From Tranquillimonas alkanivorans (GTDB lineage Bacteria; Pseudomonadota; Alphaproteobacteria; Rhodobacterales; Rhodobacteraceae), in assembly GCF_900115595.1 (NCBI RefSeq), contig NZ_FOXA01000003.1, positions 1 through 64,000 on the forward strand: a stretch of DNA of 64,000 nt, read 5' to 3'. The notes below the pieces were generated by a model. It searched no databases, was not told the DNA's origin, and saw only the letters and a program-made list of their open reading frames with translations. Positions 47,258 through 57,175 of the stretch are shown here, in pieces (the stretch's first letter is position 1; the number at the start of each line of letters is the position of its first letter). The position numbers and the translations under genes are program-made.

Positions 47258-47707
47258 TCACATGCTTTCCGCGGTGCGTTCCATCCACGCGCGGTGGCGC
47301 TGTTCGTCGGCCAGGGCCTTTTCGAAGAATGCCTTCGAGGCCGGCACCGCGTCCTGGTGGTTGGCGGCGCGTTCATAGGCGGTGACGGTGTCGTCCTCGT
47401 TGGTCTTCATCGCCTTGAGCACGGCGCCGTCGCCCATCATGTCGGCCAGCGTGACCTTGCCGGTGGTCATCATCTGCTTGGCGTCGCCGTCGGCCGGGGC
47501 CTCGGCGCCGGCCTCGCGCGCCATGGTCTGCAGCGTGTCGAGGTGCTGGAGGTGATCGCCGCGGAAGTCGCGGATCGTGTCGGCCAGCGTCGGGTTGTCG
47601 AGCTTCTCGATACAGGTGTCGTACGCCGCGATGGCGTCGCGTTCGAGCAGGATCAGGTTGGTCACCAGATCCCTGATGTCGCTTTCGCGTCCTACGGTCG
47701 TGACCAT
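47258..47707 (-). CDS. Ferritin-like (DUF2383-type) four-helix protein
   Basis: 149 residues, all-helical. DLVTNLILLERDAIAAYDTCIEKL, DHLQHLDTLQTMARE and ADEQRHRAWME have the spaced Glu/His of a ferritin-like di-metal site. Similar proteins are stress-related in alphaproteobacteria. On the minus strand a GGAAC (47789-47785) followed after 17 bases by CGCT could be an imperfect EcfG-type promoter. Function otherwise unknown. Confidence 0.8.
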   Translation of the reverse strand: MVTTVGRESDIRDLVTNLILLERDAIAAYDTCIEKLDNPTLADTIRDFRGDHLQHLDTLQTMAREAGAEAPADGDAKQMMTTGKVTLADMMGDGAVLKAMKTNEDDTVTAYERAANHQDAVPASKAFFEKALADEQRHRAWMERTAESM

Positions 47708-47831
47708 GTGGCTGTCTCCCGTGTTTCGGGCCGCCGGACCAGCCCGGCGGCTTCGATAAACAGAGCGTCACGGGACGCGGCGCAGTTCCGGCCCGGCGGA
47801 AATGTGATGAGCGGCCGCGGGTGCGGGTTCC

Positions 47832-48239
47832 TCAGGCCTCGGCGGTTGCGCGCGCCTTGCGTAGCTCCGCCGAGAGTGCCGCGATGACCTCTTCCGGGGC
47901 GCTGGGCTTGCGGACCAGCGGGGCCGTGAAGGCCGCCACCACTTCGCCCTGCCGTTCCGGGTCGCCCGAATGCAGGATGAACGGAACGCCGTCGGCGTGC
48001 AGAACCTCGGCCACGGGCACGCAGTTGTCGTGCCGGCCCAGCGTGACGTCGAGCACTGCGCCGTCGTAGCGGTTGGCGCGCGCCAGTGCGAGCGCCCGGC
48101 CCAGGCTCACCGCGTGATCCACGCGCGCGCCTGCGTCTTCGAGGAAGTCGGAGACGTCCATCGCGATCAGCACCTCGTCCTCGACCAGGAGAAGGCGCGT
48201 GTCTTTCAATGCCCCGGGGGCGGTCGCGTGTTCGTCCAT
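47832..48239 (-). CDS. Single-domain (CheY-like) response regulator
   Basis: 135 residues from the ATG at 48239. Receiver features: LLLVEDEVLIAMD, phosphoacceptor Asp in GAVLDVTLG, Ser in ILHSGD and Lys in LVRKPSAPEE. No output domain. It lies 24 bases downstream of the LOV kinase gene. The pair resembles lovK-lovR of Caulobacter, in which LovR removes phosphate or tunes the general stress pathway; this is by analogy. Confidence 0.88.
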   Translation of the reverse strand: MDEHATAPGALKDTRLLLVEDEVLIAMDVSDFLEDAGARVDHAVSLGRALALARANRYDGAVLDVTLGRHDNCVPVAEVLHADGVPFILHSGDPERQGEVVAAFTAPLVRKPSAPEEVIAALSAELRKARATAEA

Positions 48240-48262
48240 CGTCTCGCTTTCGTGGTGGTGTT

Positions 48263-49327
48263 TCAGCACTGCAGCGGCAGCTCGATCTCGGCGGTCAGGC
48301 CCGCCGTGTCCCAGCGGCGCCGGATGACGCCGCCTGCCGCGCGCAGCATTCTCGTCGTGATCTCGGATCCCGCGCCCAGGCGCTCGGGGTCGCCGTGCAG
48401 GGGCGGGCCTCCGCGCTCGGTCCAGGTCAGGCGGAGCAGGGGTTGATCCTGCCCGTCTGCGCGGCACATGCGCCACGACAGCGCAACGCGCCCCCGTTTG
48501 GACGACAGCGCCCCGTGCTTGACGGCGTTGGTCGCCAGCTCGTGCAGGGTGAGCGCAAGGATCGAGACGCTGTTCGAATCGAGCTGCACCGCCCCGCCGT
48601 CGAGGTCGAGCGCGCGGGGATCCGACGTGTAGGGGCCGACGAGTTCACGGAACATCTGCGTGGGATCGACGCGGCCTTGCTGGAAGGAAAGCTGCAGCGT
48701 AGCCTCGTGTGCCCGGCCGAGCGCCCGGATACGCTCGTTGATGTCGCGGCCCAGGGCCGGCTCGGTCGACGTCTTGCCCAGCATGTTCACGATCGAGCTG
48801 ATGACCGCGAACATGTTCTTCATGCGGTGGCTGATCTCGCGCTCCATCAGCCGCGCGTGACGTTCCTCGCTGCGCGCGGCATGCACGTCGGTAACGTCCC
48901 ACTGCGAGCCGAAGATGTACCGCAGCGTTCCGTCCTCGTGGTAGATCGGCCCGATATGGACGGCATTCCAGAACGCAGCGCCGTTCTTGCGATAGTTCAG
49001 CAGTTCGACCACGACGACGTCGTTGTCGCGCACGGCGCGGCCCAGCCGGGCAACCGCCTCTGGATCGGTGCCGGGGCCCTGCAGGAAGCGGCAGTTGCGG
49101 CCCAGGATCTCGTCCTCGTCGTAGCCAGTGAGTTCCAGGAACGCGCGGTTGACGAAGACGAGGGGGTGATCCGGGTCGTGCGGGTCCGACAGCGTGACGG
49201 CCATGCGCGTCTGCGCCATCGCTTGTTCGAACAGCACGCCGGATGCGCCGGGAAACGCGGTCCCCGCGTTGTCGCCGCTGTGCTCGACCGTGCGGCCCGC
49301 CTGGTTGTGAAGCTTCTGCTCAGTCAT
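48263..49327 (-). CDS. Blue-light LOV-domain HWE histidine kinase
   Basis: 354 residues from the ATG at 49327; no membrane helix. The PAS/LOV domain (about 30-145) carries GRNCRFLQGP, with photoactive Cys79 that would bond flavin; N111 (NYRKNG), N121 and Q142 (FGSQWDVT) are the other flavin contacts. The kinase part has H167 in REISHRMKNMFAVISSIVNML and HATPase with LHELATNAVKHGAL. It is a photoreceptor kinase like those of Brucella and Caulobacter. Light would activate phosphorylation, then transfer to the single-domain regulator next to it. It could link light to stress or photosynthesis genes. Confidence 0.93.
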   Translation of the reverse strand: MTEQKLHNQAGRTVEHSGDNAGTAFPGASGVLFEQAMAQTRMAVTLSDPHDPDHPLVFVNRAFLELTGYDEDEILGRNCRFLQGPGTDPEAVARLGRAVRDNDVVVVELLNYRKNGAAFWNAVHIGPIYHEDGTLRYIFGSQWDVTDVHAARSEERHARLMEREISHRMKNMFAVISSIVNMLGKTSTEPALGRDINERIRALGRAHEATLQLSFQQGRVDPTQMFRELVGPYTSDPRALDLDGGAVQLDSNSVSILALTLHELATNAVKHGALSSKRGRVALSWRMCRADGQDQPLLRLTWTERGGPPLHGDPERLGAGSEITTRMLRAAGGVIRRRWDTAGLTAEIELPLQC

Positions 49328-49485
49328 TCGTTTCGATGAAGATAAGCCAATTTTTAGCGGAGCAAGGGCTGCCCGAACCCTCACGTAACGTCCACTGTTC
49401 CCCGCCTTTCAGTGACGCGCGGCGACCGCTCGTGTCGCCGCCGCCACGGCTTGCGCGCGGCGGCGAGTGTGGCTAGGCCGGGGCC

Positions 49486-50112
49486 ATGACGGCAGACGAG
49501 ATAGAACAGCTCTTCACCCGCTCGGACGGGCGCTATGCCTTCGCCCGCTGGGGTCGCCCCGTGGCGCCGGTGGTTTTCGGCGTCGAGGACGAGACGCTGC
49601 GCACCGTGAAGGGTGCAATCGAGGCCGTCGCGCGGCTGACCGGCCGCGACGTGGCCGAGACCGACCCCGAGCTGGGCGCGAACTTCATGGTCTTCTTCTG
49701 CCGGGACTGGGCCGAGCTGCCCGGGGTGCCCAACCTCGACCGGCTGATCCCGGACCTGGGCGCGCTGGTGCCGCGGCTCGAACAGGCCGACGCCAACCAG
49801 TACCGCGTCTTCCGCTTCGACGAGCGTGGCGCGATCCGGGCCTGCTTCGTCTTCCTGCGCATGGACGCGCACCTGAGCGAGATGCCGGCCGAGACGCTGG
49901 CGCTGAGCCAAGTGGTGCAGTCGGCGCTTCTGTGGTCCGACACCGCCTTCCGCGACCGCTCGCCGCTTGCCGTGACGGCGGGGGGCGCGACGATCCTGCG
50001 GCCCGAGATCGGGGCGCTGGTGCAGGCGGCCTACGACCCGGTGATGCCTGACGCGGCGGATGACCCGGCGCATGCGCTCCGGCTGGCGCCGCGAGTGGAG
50101 CGGTTGCGGTGA
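49486..50112 (+). CDS. Conserved hypothetical protein upstream of ybgC-tol-pal
   Basis: 208 residues. No domain recognised. It contains FTRSDGRYAFARWGRPVAPVVFG, FMVFFCRDW and ANQYRVFRFDERGAIRACFVFLRMD. The last codons overlap the ybgC GTG (GTGA), so it is translationally coupled to ybgC and possibly part of the tol-pal operon. The protein has neither signal peptide nor membrane helix and is therefore likely cytoplasmic. Confidence 0.75.
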   Translation: MTADEIEQLFTRSDGRYAFARWGRPVAPVVFGVEDETLRTVKGAIEAVARLTGRDVAETDPELGANFMVFFCRDWAELPGVPNLDRLIPDLGALVPRLEQADANQYRVFRFDERGAIRACFVFLRMDAHLSEMPAETLALSQVVQSALLWSDTAFRDRSPLAVTAGGATILRPEIGALVQAAYDPVMPDAADDPAHALRLAPRVERLR

Positions 50113-50498
50113 GCCACACGTTCTCCGTCCGCGTCTACTACGAGGATACCGACCTCGCCGGGATCGTCTACTACGCCAACTACCTGAAATTCATCGAACG
50201 TGCGCGGACCGAGTGGGTGCGCGAGCTGGGCGTCGACCAGGCAAGGCTGAAGGCGGAGGAGGGGATCGTGTTCGCCGTCCGGCGGGTCGAGGCGGATTAC
50301 CTGTCGCCCGCGAAGTTCGACGACAAGCTCGACATCGTCACCACGCTCGAAGAGCTGCGGCCGGCCCGCGTGGTGCTGCGGCAGGAGGTGCGGCGCGCCG
50401 ACGTGACGCTGTTCTCGTCCCGGGTCACGCTGGTGGTGCTGACGGCCGAGGGACGGCCGGCGCGGCTGCCGGCCGATTTCCGCCGACGGGTGGGGTGA
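50109..50498 (+). CDS. ybgC: Acyl-CoA thioesterase YbgC (tol-pal associated)
   Basis: 129 residues from a GTG start. Hotdog thioesterase with VYYEDTDLAGIVYYANYLKFIERARTEW, the YbgC signature with catalytic Asp. It acts on acyl-CoA or acyl-ACP and is by convention the first gene of tol-pal. It overlaps the hypothetical gene upstream by four bases and precedes tolQ by about 120 bases. Confidence 0.92.
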   Translation: MSHTFSVRVYYEDTDLAGIVYYANYLKFIERARTEWVRELGVDQARLKAEEGIVFAVRRVEADYLSPAKFDDKLDIVTTLEELRPARVVLRQEVRRADVTLFSSRVTLVVLTAEGRPARLPADFRRRVG

Positions 50499-50617
50499 GG
50501 CAGGGCGGCGGTTCGCGTTGACGCTGTTGTGTTGGCGTGACCCCTACTTTCCGGCTAGACTCCCGCGTAATGACGCCGGGCGGAATCCGGCCGCGGATTG
50601 AGAAGAGCAGGCAATCG

Positions 50618-51319
50618 ATGGAAACCGAAACACTCGTGCTGGCGCAGGAGATGGATTTCTCCATGTGGGCGCTGTTCGCCCGCGCCACCGTGACCGTGAA
50701 ACTGGTCATGCTGATCCTGATCCTGGCCTCGGTGTGGTCCTGGGCGATCATCATCCAGAAGCACCTGACCTTCGCCCGCGCCCGGCGCGAGGCACGGCGC
50801 TTCGACCGCGCCTTCTGGTCCGGCGAGCCGCTGGACGAGCTTTACCAGAAGCTCGGCCCCAACCCCTCGGGCCGGGCCGAGGCGGTGTTCGCCTCGGGCA
50901 TGGTCGAGTGGGAGCGCAGCCACAGGCAGGACGGCGCGCTGATCCCCGGCGCGCAGGCGCGCATCGAGCGGTCGATGGACGTGGCCATCGCCAAGGAATC
51001 CGAAGAGCTGGAGCGCGGCCTGCCGCTTCTGGCCACCGTGGGCTCGACGGCGCCGTTCATCGGCCTTTTCGGCACGGTCTGGGGTATCATGCACGCCTTC
51101 ATCGAGATCGCGGAGGCGCAGAACACCAACCTCGCCGTCGTCGCCCCCGGCATCGCCGAGGCGCTGCTGGCCACCGGTCTGGGCCTTCTGGCGGCCATCC
51201 CGGCGGTGATCTTCTACAACAAGCTCAGCGCCGACCAGGCCCGCATCGTGGGCGGCTACGAGGCCTTCGCCGACGAGTTCTCGACCATCCTGTCCCGTCA
51301 GCTCGACACGGCGGCCTGA
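50618..51319 (+). CDS. tolQ: Tol-Pal protein TolQ
   Basis: 233 residues from the ATG at 50618 (METETLVLAQEMDFSMWALF), the usual TolQ length; an in-frame ATG 81 bases upstream gives a non-conserved extension. Three membrane helices; helices 2/3 contain VGSTAPFIGLFGTVWGIMHAF, the proton-channel segment. With TolR it drives TolA by the proton gradient at the division site. Confidence 0.95.
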   Translation: METETLVLAQEMDFSMWALFARATVTVKLVMLILILASVWSWAIIIQKHLTFARARREARRFDRAFWSGEPLDELYQKLGPNPSGRAEAVFASGMVEWERSHRQDGALIPGAQARIERSMDVAIAKESEELERGLPLLATVGSTAPFIGLFGTVWGIMHAFIEIAEAQNTNLAVVAPGIAEALLATGLGLLAAIPAVIFYNKLSADQARIVGGYEAFADEFSTILSRQLDTAA

Positions 51320-51320
51320 C

Positions 51321-51794
51321 ATGGGGGCAGGCGTCATCAAGAGCGACAGCGCAGGAGGAGGCCGCCGCCGGCGCCGCCGCCGGGCGCAGCCGATGGCCGA
51401 GATCAACGTCACGCCCTTCGTCGACGTGATGCTGGTGCTGCTGATCATCTTCATGGTCGCCGCGCCGCTTCTGACCGTGGGCGTGCCGGTGGAGCTGCCG
51501 CAGACCTCGGCGCAGGCGCTGCCGACCGAGCAGGAGGAGCCGCTGACCGTCACGCTCACCGCCGACGGCCGCGTCCTGCTGATGGCGAACGAGACGGAGT
51601 CCGAGAACCTGATCGGGCAGCTTCGCGCCATCGCGGCCGAGCGTGCGTCGAACAAGGTCTACCTGCGCGCCGACGGGACGATCCCGTACGAGCGGGTCGT
51701 GCAGGTGATGGGCGCGCTCAACAACGGCGGGTTCAGCGATATCGGGCTCGTCACCGACACGGGCGGGCCGCGTTTCGACGGGCAGGACGGGTAA
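51321..51794 (+). CDS. tolR: Tol-Pal protein TolR
   Basis: 157 residues; starts two bases after the tolQ stop. The helix begins MAEINVTPFVDVMLVLLIIFM with the essential Asp of the proton path. A periplasmic domain follows. The 29-residue N-terminal extension is rich in Arg/Gly. Confidence 0.95.
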   Translation: MGAGVIKSDSAGGGRRRRRRRAQPMAEINVTPFVDVMLVLLIIFMVAAPLLTVGVPVELPQTSAQALPTEQEEPLTVTLTADGRVLLMANETESENLIGQLRAIAAERASNKVYLRADGTIPYERVVQVMGALNNGGFSDIGLVTDTGGPRFDGQDG

Positions 51795-51803
51795 GGCCGC
51801 ACC

Positions 51804-52976
51804 TTGCGCACGGGCTGGTACATATCGGGGGCGGGTCACCTGGCCCTCATCCTGTTCGCCCTCTTCGGCGGCTGGTTCACGCGCGAGCCGCTGCCGCCGC
51901 CGCAGGCGACCGAGGTCTCGATCCTGTCGGAAGAGGAGTTCGCCGCGCTGACCCGGCCCGAGCAGGCGCCCGAGGTCACCGCCGCCGCGCCCGAGGCGCT
52001 TGCCCCGGCCGAGACCGACGCGCCGCCTGCCGCGCCCGCACCCGACGAGGCGCCGCAGACGCCCGACGCGCCCGAGGCGCAGGCCCCCGACACGCCGGAC
52101 GCGGCGCCCGAGCCACTGGCCCCGCTGGCCCCGCAGGCCGAGGTGGCCGACGCGCCGCCCGACGTCCCCGCGCCGCCGCCGGTCGAGGACGCGCCGTCGA
52201 CGAACCTTCAGCCGGCCCCGCGCGCCGCGCCGCGCGTGGCCCCGCAGGCCGCACCACCCCCGCCGCCCGAGGCCGAAATCGCGCCCGAGGTCGTCGAGAC
52301 GACGACGCCTGATCCGCAGGAGCCCGCCGAGCAGGTGGTCGAGGAAGAGACACCGACCGCCCCCGAGGAGGCGACGACCGAGATCGTGACCGAGGCCGAG
52401 GCACCGCCCGCGGCGCCCGAGGCCTCGCCGCGCCCGCGCAACCGTCCGTCGCGCCCGACGCAGATGGCCGAGGCCCCGCGCACCCCCGCGCAAACGAACG
52501 TGGCGCAGTCCGAGCCGGAACAAGAGCCCGAGCCGGAGCCGCAGCCAGAAGAGCCCGAGACCGTGGACACCGCCGCCGTCTCGGACGCGCTGGCCGAGGC
52601 GTTGGGCTCGTCGCGCACCGACGCCGCCCCGGCGGTAGGCGAAGTGCCGGCCGGGCCGCCCCTGACCTCGGGCGAGAAGGATTCGCTGCGCGTCGCCGTC
52701 CAGCAGTGCTGGGTCGTCGACGTGGGCTCCGAGTCGGCGGGCGTGACCGTCACCATCGGGTTCGAGCTGGAACCGACGGGCCGCGTCGTGTCGGATTCGC
52801 TGCGCATGGTCGAGGCCGAGGGCGGCACCGATTCGGCGACTCGCACCGCCTTCGAGGCCGGCCGTCGCGCTATCCTGCGCTGCCAGAGCGACGGCTATGA
52901 TCTGCCGCAGGAAAAGTACGCCCAGTGGCGCGAGGTCGAGATCACCTTCAACCCCGACCAGATGCGGGTCCGGTGA
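51804..52976 (+). CDS. tolA: Tol-Pal protein TolA
   Basis: 390 residues from a TTG start at 51804, which directly opens on the membrane anchor ([21 protein letters not shown]). A long Ala/Pro/Glu-rich periplasmic stretch (about 45-265) precedes a C-terminal domain with [22 protein letters not shown] and two Cys. It links the TolQR motor to Pal. Domain III is short compared with that of E. coli, which is common in alphaproteobacteria. Confidence 0.88.
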   Translation: MRTGWYISGAGHLALILFALFGGWFTREPLPPPQATEVSILSEEEFAALTRPEQAPEVTAAAPEALAPAETDAPPAAPAPDEAPQTPDAPEAQAPDTPDAAPEPLAPLAPQAEVADAPPDVPAPPPVEDAPSTNLQPAPRAAPRVAPQAAPPPPPEAEIAPEVVETTTPDPQEPAEQVVEEETPTAPEEATTEIVTEAEAPPAAPEASPRPRNRPSRPTQMAEAPRTPAQTNVAQSEPEQEPEPEPQPEEPETVDTAAVSDALAEALGSSRTDAAPAVGEVPAGPPLTSGEKDSLRVAVQQCWVVDVGSESAGVTVTIGFELEPTGRVVSDSLRMVEAEGGTDSATRTAFEAGRRAILRCQSDGYDLPQEKYAQWREVEITFNPDQMRVR

Positions 52977-53082
52977 CGATGGCTTGGCGCGCAGGTCACG
53001 GCGAATTCAGCTCCGGCCGTGCCGCAAGGGGTGGCCGCGCCGCCGAAAATCGACATCCTGTCCGGAGCAAATCGAGGAACAG

Positions 53083-54414
53083 ATGAAACTTATCCGTCTG
53101 CTGACCCTGGCGCTCGCCGCCCTGACGCTCGCCCTTCCCGCCGCCGCGCAGCAAGGCGACGGCCCGCTCCGGATCGAGATCACGGAAGGTGTGATCGAGC
53201 CGCTGCCCTTCGCCATCCCGACCTTCGAGGCCGAGAATGAAGCCGCGCAGGAGTGGGCGCAGCGGATCACGCAGGTGGTGGCCGACGACCTGACCGGCAC
53301 CGGCCTGTTCCGCCAGATCCCGCGCGACGCCTTCATCGAGAACGTCACCGAGTTCTCGCCAAACGTGCAGTACGCCAACTGGAAGGCCATCAACGCGCAG
53401 GCGCTGATCACCGGCGCGGTCTCGGTCACGCCGGACGGCCAGCTCAACGTCAAGTTCCGCCTGTTCGACGTGTTCTCCGAGCGTCCCCTGGGCGACGGGC
53501 TCCAGTTCGGGGGCACCACGAACAGCTGGCGGCGCATCGCGCACAAGGTGGCCGACGCCGTCTATTCCCGCATCACGGGCGAGTCGGGCTATTTCGACAG
53601 CCGCGTGGTCTTCGTCTCCGAGCGGGGGCCGAAGAACGACCGCCTCAAGCGGTTGGCGGTGATGGATTACGACGGCGCGAACCTGCAGTACCTCACCGAC
53701 GGCGCAGACCTCGTGCTCGCCCCGCGCTTTTCGCCCGACGGCGAGCGGGTGCTTTATACCAGCTACGAGACGGGCTTTCCGCAGATCTACGAGCTCAACG
53801 TCGGCACCGTGACCCGCACGCCGCTGCCCGTCCCGGCCGAGGCGATGAGCTTCGCGCCGCGCTACGCGCCGGACGGCCGCACGATCATCTTCTCGCTCGC
53901 GCAGGGCGGCAACACCGACATCTACCGCCTGCGTCCCGGCGCCGGGCAGCCCGAGCGGCTGACCACCGCGCCCTCGATCGAGACGGCGCCCAGCTTCTCG
54001 CCCGACGGCAGCCAGATCGTGTTCGAAAGCGACCGTTCGGGCACGCCGCAGCTTTACGTCATGCCCGCCAGCGGCGGCGAGGCGCAGCGCATCAGCTTCG
54101 GCCCCGGCCGCTATGGCACGCCGGTCTGGTCGCCGCGCGGCGATCTCATCGCGTTCACCAAGCAGAACGCGGGCCGTTTCCACATCGGAGTCATGCGCAC
54201 CGACGGCTCGGAGGAACGGCTGCTGACCGCGAGCTTCCTGGACGAGGGCCCGACCTGGGCGCCCAACGGCCGCGTACTGATGTTCACCCGCGAAACCGCC
54301 GGGGCGGCGGGTGAGCCGGCGTTGTATTCGGTCGACATCTCGGGGCGGAACCTGCGCCGCGTGCCGACCGACGGCGCGGCGTCGGACCCGGCCTGGTCGC
54401 CCCTCCTGCCTTGA
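53083..54414 (+). CDS. tolB: Tol-Pal protein TolB
   Basis: 443 residues from the ATG at 53083 with signal peptide ([22 protein letters not shown]). The N-terminal domain is followed by a six-bladed beta-propeller with repeats such as [38 protein letters not shown] and [19 protein letters not shown]. Periplasmic, binds Pal. Confidence 0.96.
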   Translation: MKLIRLLTLALAALTLALPAAAQQGDGPLRIEITEGVIEPLPFAIPTFEAENEAAQEWAQRITQVVADDLTGTGLFRQIPRDAFIENVTEFSPNVQYANWKAINAQALITGAVSVTPDGQLNVKFRLFDVFSERPLGDGLQFGGTTNSWRRIAHKVADAVYSRITGESGYFDSRVVFVSERGPKNDRLKRLAVMDYDGANLQYLTDGADLVLAPRFSPDGERVLYTSYETGFPQIYELNVGTVTRTPLPVPAEAMSFAPRYAPDGRTIIFSLAQGGNTDIYRLRPGAGQPERLTTAPSIETAPSFSPDGSQIVFESDRSGTPQLYVMPASGGEAQRISFGPGRYGTPVWSPRGDLIAFTKQNAGRFHIGVMRTDGSEERLLTASFLDEGPTWAPNGRVLMFTRETAGAAGEPALYSVDISGRNLRRVPTDGAASDPAWSPLLP

Positions 54415-54493
54415 CAGGTGCCGTTTGCATGCCGTTAAGGCAGTGGTAAGCTCCGCCCGAAACGGGCAGCCAGAACAGCAACAGGACATCTCG

Positions 54494-55027
54494 ATGACAC
54501 ATCTCGGCAAGGCGCTGATGCTTACCGTCGCTCTGGGCCTAGGCGCCTGCACCAGCGCCGACCGGTTCGGTCCCGGCGCGGGCGGTGCAGGCGCCGGCGC
54601 GGGCGGCCTCTATGGTCCCGGCGCGGGCGGCGACATTTCGCAATCGGCGCTCGACCCGGCCTCCCCGGCGTACTTCCAGGAGACGATCGGCGACCGCGTG
54701 CTCTTCTTGGTCGACCAGTCCTCGCTGACGGGCGAGGCGCAGGCGACGCTGGCGCAGCAGGCGCAGTGGCTCCAGCGCAACCCCGAGTACACCGCGATCA
54801 TCGAGGGCCACGCCGACGAGCAGGGCACCCGGGAATACAACCTCGCGCTCGGCGAGCGCCGGGCCAATGCCGCGCGCGATTACCTCGTCTCGCAGGGCGT
54901 GTCCGCGGGCCGTCTGCGCACGGTAAGCTACGGCAAGGAGCGCCCGATCGAGATCTGCTCGGACGAGGCGTGCTATCGCCAGAACCGCCGCGCCGTGACG
55001 GTCGTGGCCTCCGGGCTGACCAGCTGA
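54494..55027 (+). CDS. pal: Peptidoglycan-associated lipoprotein Pal
   Basis: 177 residues. Lipoprotein signal with lipobox LGLGACTS, a Gly/Ala-rich linker, then the OmpA-like domain VLFLVDQSSLTGEAQATL ... IIEGHADEQGTREYNLALGERRA. It ties the outer membrane to peptidoglycan and binds TolB. Located 80 bases after tolB. Confidence 0.97.
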   Translation: MTHLGKALMLTVALGLGACTSADRFGPGAGGAGAGAGGLYGPGAGGDISQSALDPASPAYFQETIGDRVLFLVDQSSLTGEAQATLAQQAQWLQRNPEYTAIIEGHADEQGTREYNLALGERRANAARDYLVSQGVSAGRLRTVSYGKERPIEICSDEACYRQNRRAVTVVASGLTS

Positions 55028-55034
55028 TCCGGTC

Positions 55035-55856
55035 ATGTTGCGCACCTTTGCCCTGATCGCCGCCCTCGCGCTCGTTCCCGCGCCCGTCCTGGCGCAGGAC
55101 CGCGAGAGCACGCTTGCCGACATCCGCCAGGAGCTGTCGATCCTCTATGTCGAGGTGCAGCGCCTCAAGCGCGAGCTTTCGACCACCGGCACGCCCGACG
55201 TGAACATCACCGGCACGTCGGCGCTCGAACGTATTGCCGCGATGGAGTCCGAGCTTCAGCGCCTGACCTCGCTGAGCGAGGAACTGGAGTTCCGGATCGA
55301 CCGCGTGGTCGAGGACGGCACCAACCGCATCGGCGACCTCGAGTTCCGGCTCTGCGAGCTCGAGGCCGACTGCGATATCGGCAGCCTGGGAGACACGCCG
55401 TCGCTGGGCGGCGTCGAAATCGATGTGCCCGCCATGCCCGCGCCGCAGATTGACGAGGGCGGCGCGCAGCTCGCCGTGGGCGAGCGGGCGGACTTCGAGG
55501 CGGCGAAGGCCGCGTTTGACGCCGGCAATTTCCAGCAGGCCGCCGACGCCTTCGCGGCGTTCGCCGAGACCTATACCGGCGGGCCGCTGACCGGCGCGGC
55601 GCATTACTGGCGGGGCGAGGCGCTGTCTGAACTGGGCCGCACCTCGGACGCGGCGCGCGCCTATCTTGAGTCGTTCTCGGGCTCGCCCACGGGCGAGATG
55701 GCGCCGCGCGCGCTGCTGAACCTGGGTCTGAAGCTCGACCAGCTGGGCCAGACGGCGGATGCCTGCGCCACGCTGGGCGAGGTCACGGGCCGCTTCCCCG
55801 AGTCGGAAGCCTCGATCGAGGCGCAGACCGCGCGGGCCGACCTCGGCTGCTCGTGA
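55035..55856 (+). CDS. cpoB: Cell division coordinator CpoB (YbgF)
   Basis: 273 residues with signal peptide (MLRTFALIAALALVPAPVLAQ). A coiled-coil N-terminal part (about 22-110) for trimerisation, then TPR repeats (AKAAFDAGNFQQAADAFAAF, HYWRGEALSELGRTSDAARAYLE). It links peptidoglycan synthesis to Tol. Its last codon overlaps the tilS GTG. Confidence 0.92.
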   Translation: MLRTFALIAALALVPAPVLAQDRESTLADIRQELSILYVEVQRLKRELSTTGTPDVNITGTSALERIAAMESELQRLTSLSEELEFRIDRVVEDGTNRIGDLEFRLCELEADCDIGSLGDTPSLGGVEIDVPAMPAPQIDEGGAQLAVGERADFEAAKAAFDAGNFQQAADAFAAFAETYTGGPLTGAAHYWRGEALSELGRTSDAARAYLESFSGSPTGEMAPRALLNLGLKLDQLGQTADACATLGEVTGRFPESEASIEAQTARADLGCS

Positions 55857-57100
55857 GCGGCCGGCCGCGGCTCGACGCCCCGGCGCTCGACCATCTCAAC
55901 GCCGAGCGGGCCGCTGGTCGCCCGCTCGGCGTCGCCGTTTCGGGGGGCAGTGACTCCACGGCGCTGCTTCTTCTTCTGTCCGACATCTTCGGCGCGGACG
56001 CGCTGCGCGCCGTCACCGTGGATCACGGATTGAGGTCCGAGGCGGCCGACGAGGCCCGCGCCGTCTCCCGCCTGTGCGCGGCGCGCGACATCCCGCACGA
56101 TACGCTCAGGTGGGAAGGCTGGACGGGGCAGGGCAACCTGCAGGACCAGGCCCGGCGCGCGCGCTACGGTCTGCTGACCGACTGGGCGGCGGGGCAGGGC
56201 GTGGCGGCGGTGGCGCTCGGCCACACGCAGGACGACAATGCCGAAACCTTCGTGATGGGGCTGGCCCGCGGCGCCGGGCTGGACGGGCTGACCGGCATGC
56301 GCCCTGGGTTCCGGCGCGACGGCGTGACCTTCCTGCGCCCGCTGCTCGGCACAAGGCGCGAGGCGCTGCGCGAGTATTTGCGCGGGCAGGGCGTGGGGTG
56401 GTGCGACGACCCGTCAAACGAGGACCCGGCCTATGACCGTGTGCGCGTGCGGCGTGCGCTCGCGACGCTCGAGGAGCTGGGCATCGGCGCCGCGCACCTG
56501 TCGCGCTCCATCGCCAACTTGCGCGACACTCGGGCGGCGCTCGCGCGGACGCTGGCGGACTGGGCACGGGTGCACGTGGCGCAGGATCGCGGAGACCTGC
56601 TGATCGACGCCGGCGGGCTCGGCGGGCTTCCGCCGGACATGGCGCGGCGACTGCTGAACGCGGCTCTGCGGTGGGTGTCGGGCGCGGATTATCCACCGCG
56701 GGCCGAAAGCGTCATGCAGATCGTCACCTCCCCCTCGGTCGATCGCACGCTGCACGGCTGCCTGTTGCGCGGGGATGGCGCGCGGCTGCGCATCTCGCGC
56801 GAGCCCGAGGCGGCGAAACGGGCGGGCAGCGTTGCCACGACGGCCCTGTGGGACGGGCGTTGGCGGCTCGACGGGCCGCATGCGCCCGAGCTGGATGTCT
56901 CGGCGTTGACCGAGGCCGACCTGCCGCTTTGCCCGGACTGGCGCGACACCGGCCTGCCGCGCGCGAGCCTCGCGGCCTCTCCGGCGGTCCGGCGCGGCGG
57001 CGAACTGGTGGCGGCGCCGCTGGCAGGTTTACGCGACGGATGGTCCGCAGAGCTGGCGAACGGGCGCGACGATTTCGCCGCCGCGGGCTTCTCTCATTGA
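55853..57100 (+). CDS. tilS: tRNA(Ile)-lysidine synthetase
   Basis: 415 residues from a GTG overlapping the cpoB stop. The PP-loop VAVSGGSDSTALLLLLSD, HTQDDNAETFVMGLARGAG and a typical substrate loop are seen. It converts C34 of tRNA-Ile(CAU) to lysidine. It is between cpoB and ftsH, a usual arrangement in alphaproteobacteria. The C-terminal domain is shorter than in E. coli. Confidence 0.95.
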   Translation: MSGRPRLDAPALDHLNAERAAGRPLGVAVSGGSDSTALLLLLSDIFGADALRAVTVDHGLRSEAADEARAVSRLCAARDIPHDTLRWEGWTGQGNLQDQARRARYGLLTDWAAGQGVAAVALGHTQDDNAETFVMGLARGAGLDGLTGMRPGFRRDGVTFLRPLLGTRREALREYLRGQGVGWCDDPSNEDPAYDRVRVRRALATLEELGIGAAHLSRSIANLRDTRAALARTLADWARVHVAQDRGDLLIDAGGLGGLPPDMARRLLNAALRWVSGADYPPRAESVMQIVTSPSVDRTLHGCLLRGDGARLRISREPEAAKRAGSVATTALWDGRWRLDGPHAPELDVSALTEADLPLCPDWRDTGLPRASLAASPAVRRGGELVAAPLAGLRDGWSAELANGRDDFAAAGFSH

Positions 57101-57175
57101 AGATACCGGCCCGATCCTTATCTTGTGTGCAAACGGTCGGGCCGGGTGCCCCACCGCACACATGAGGAGATTTCC

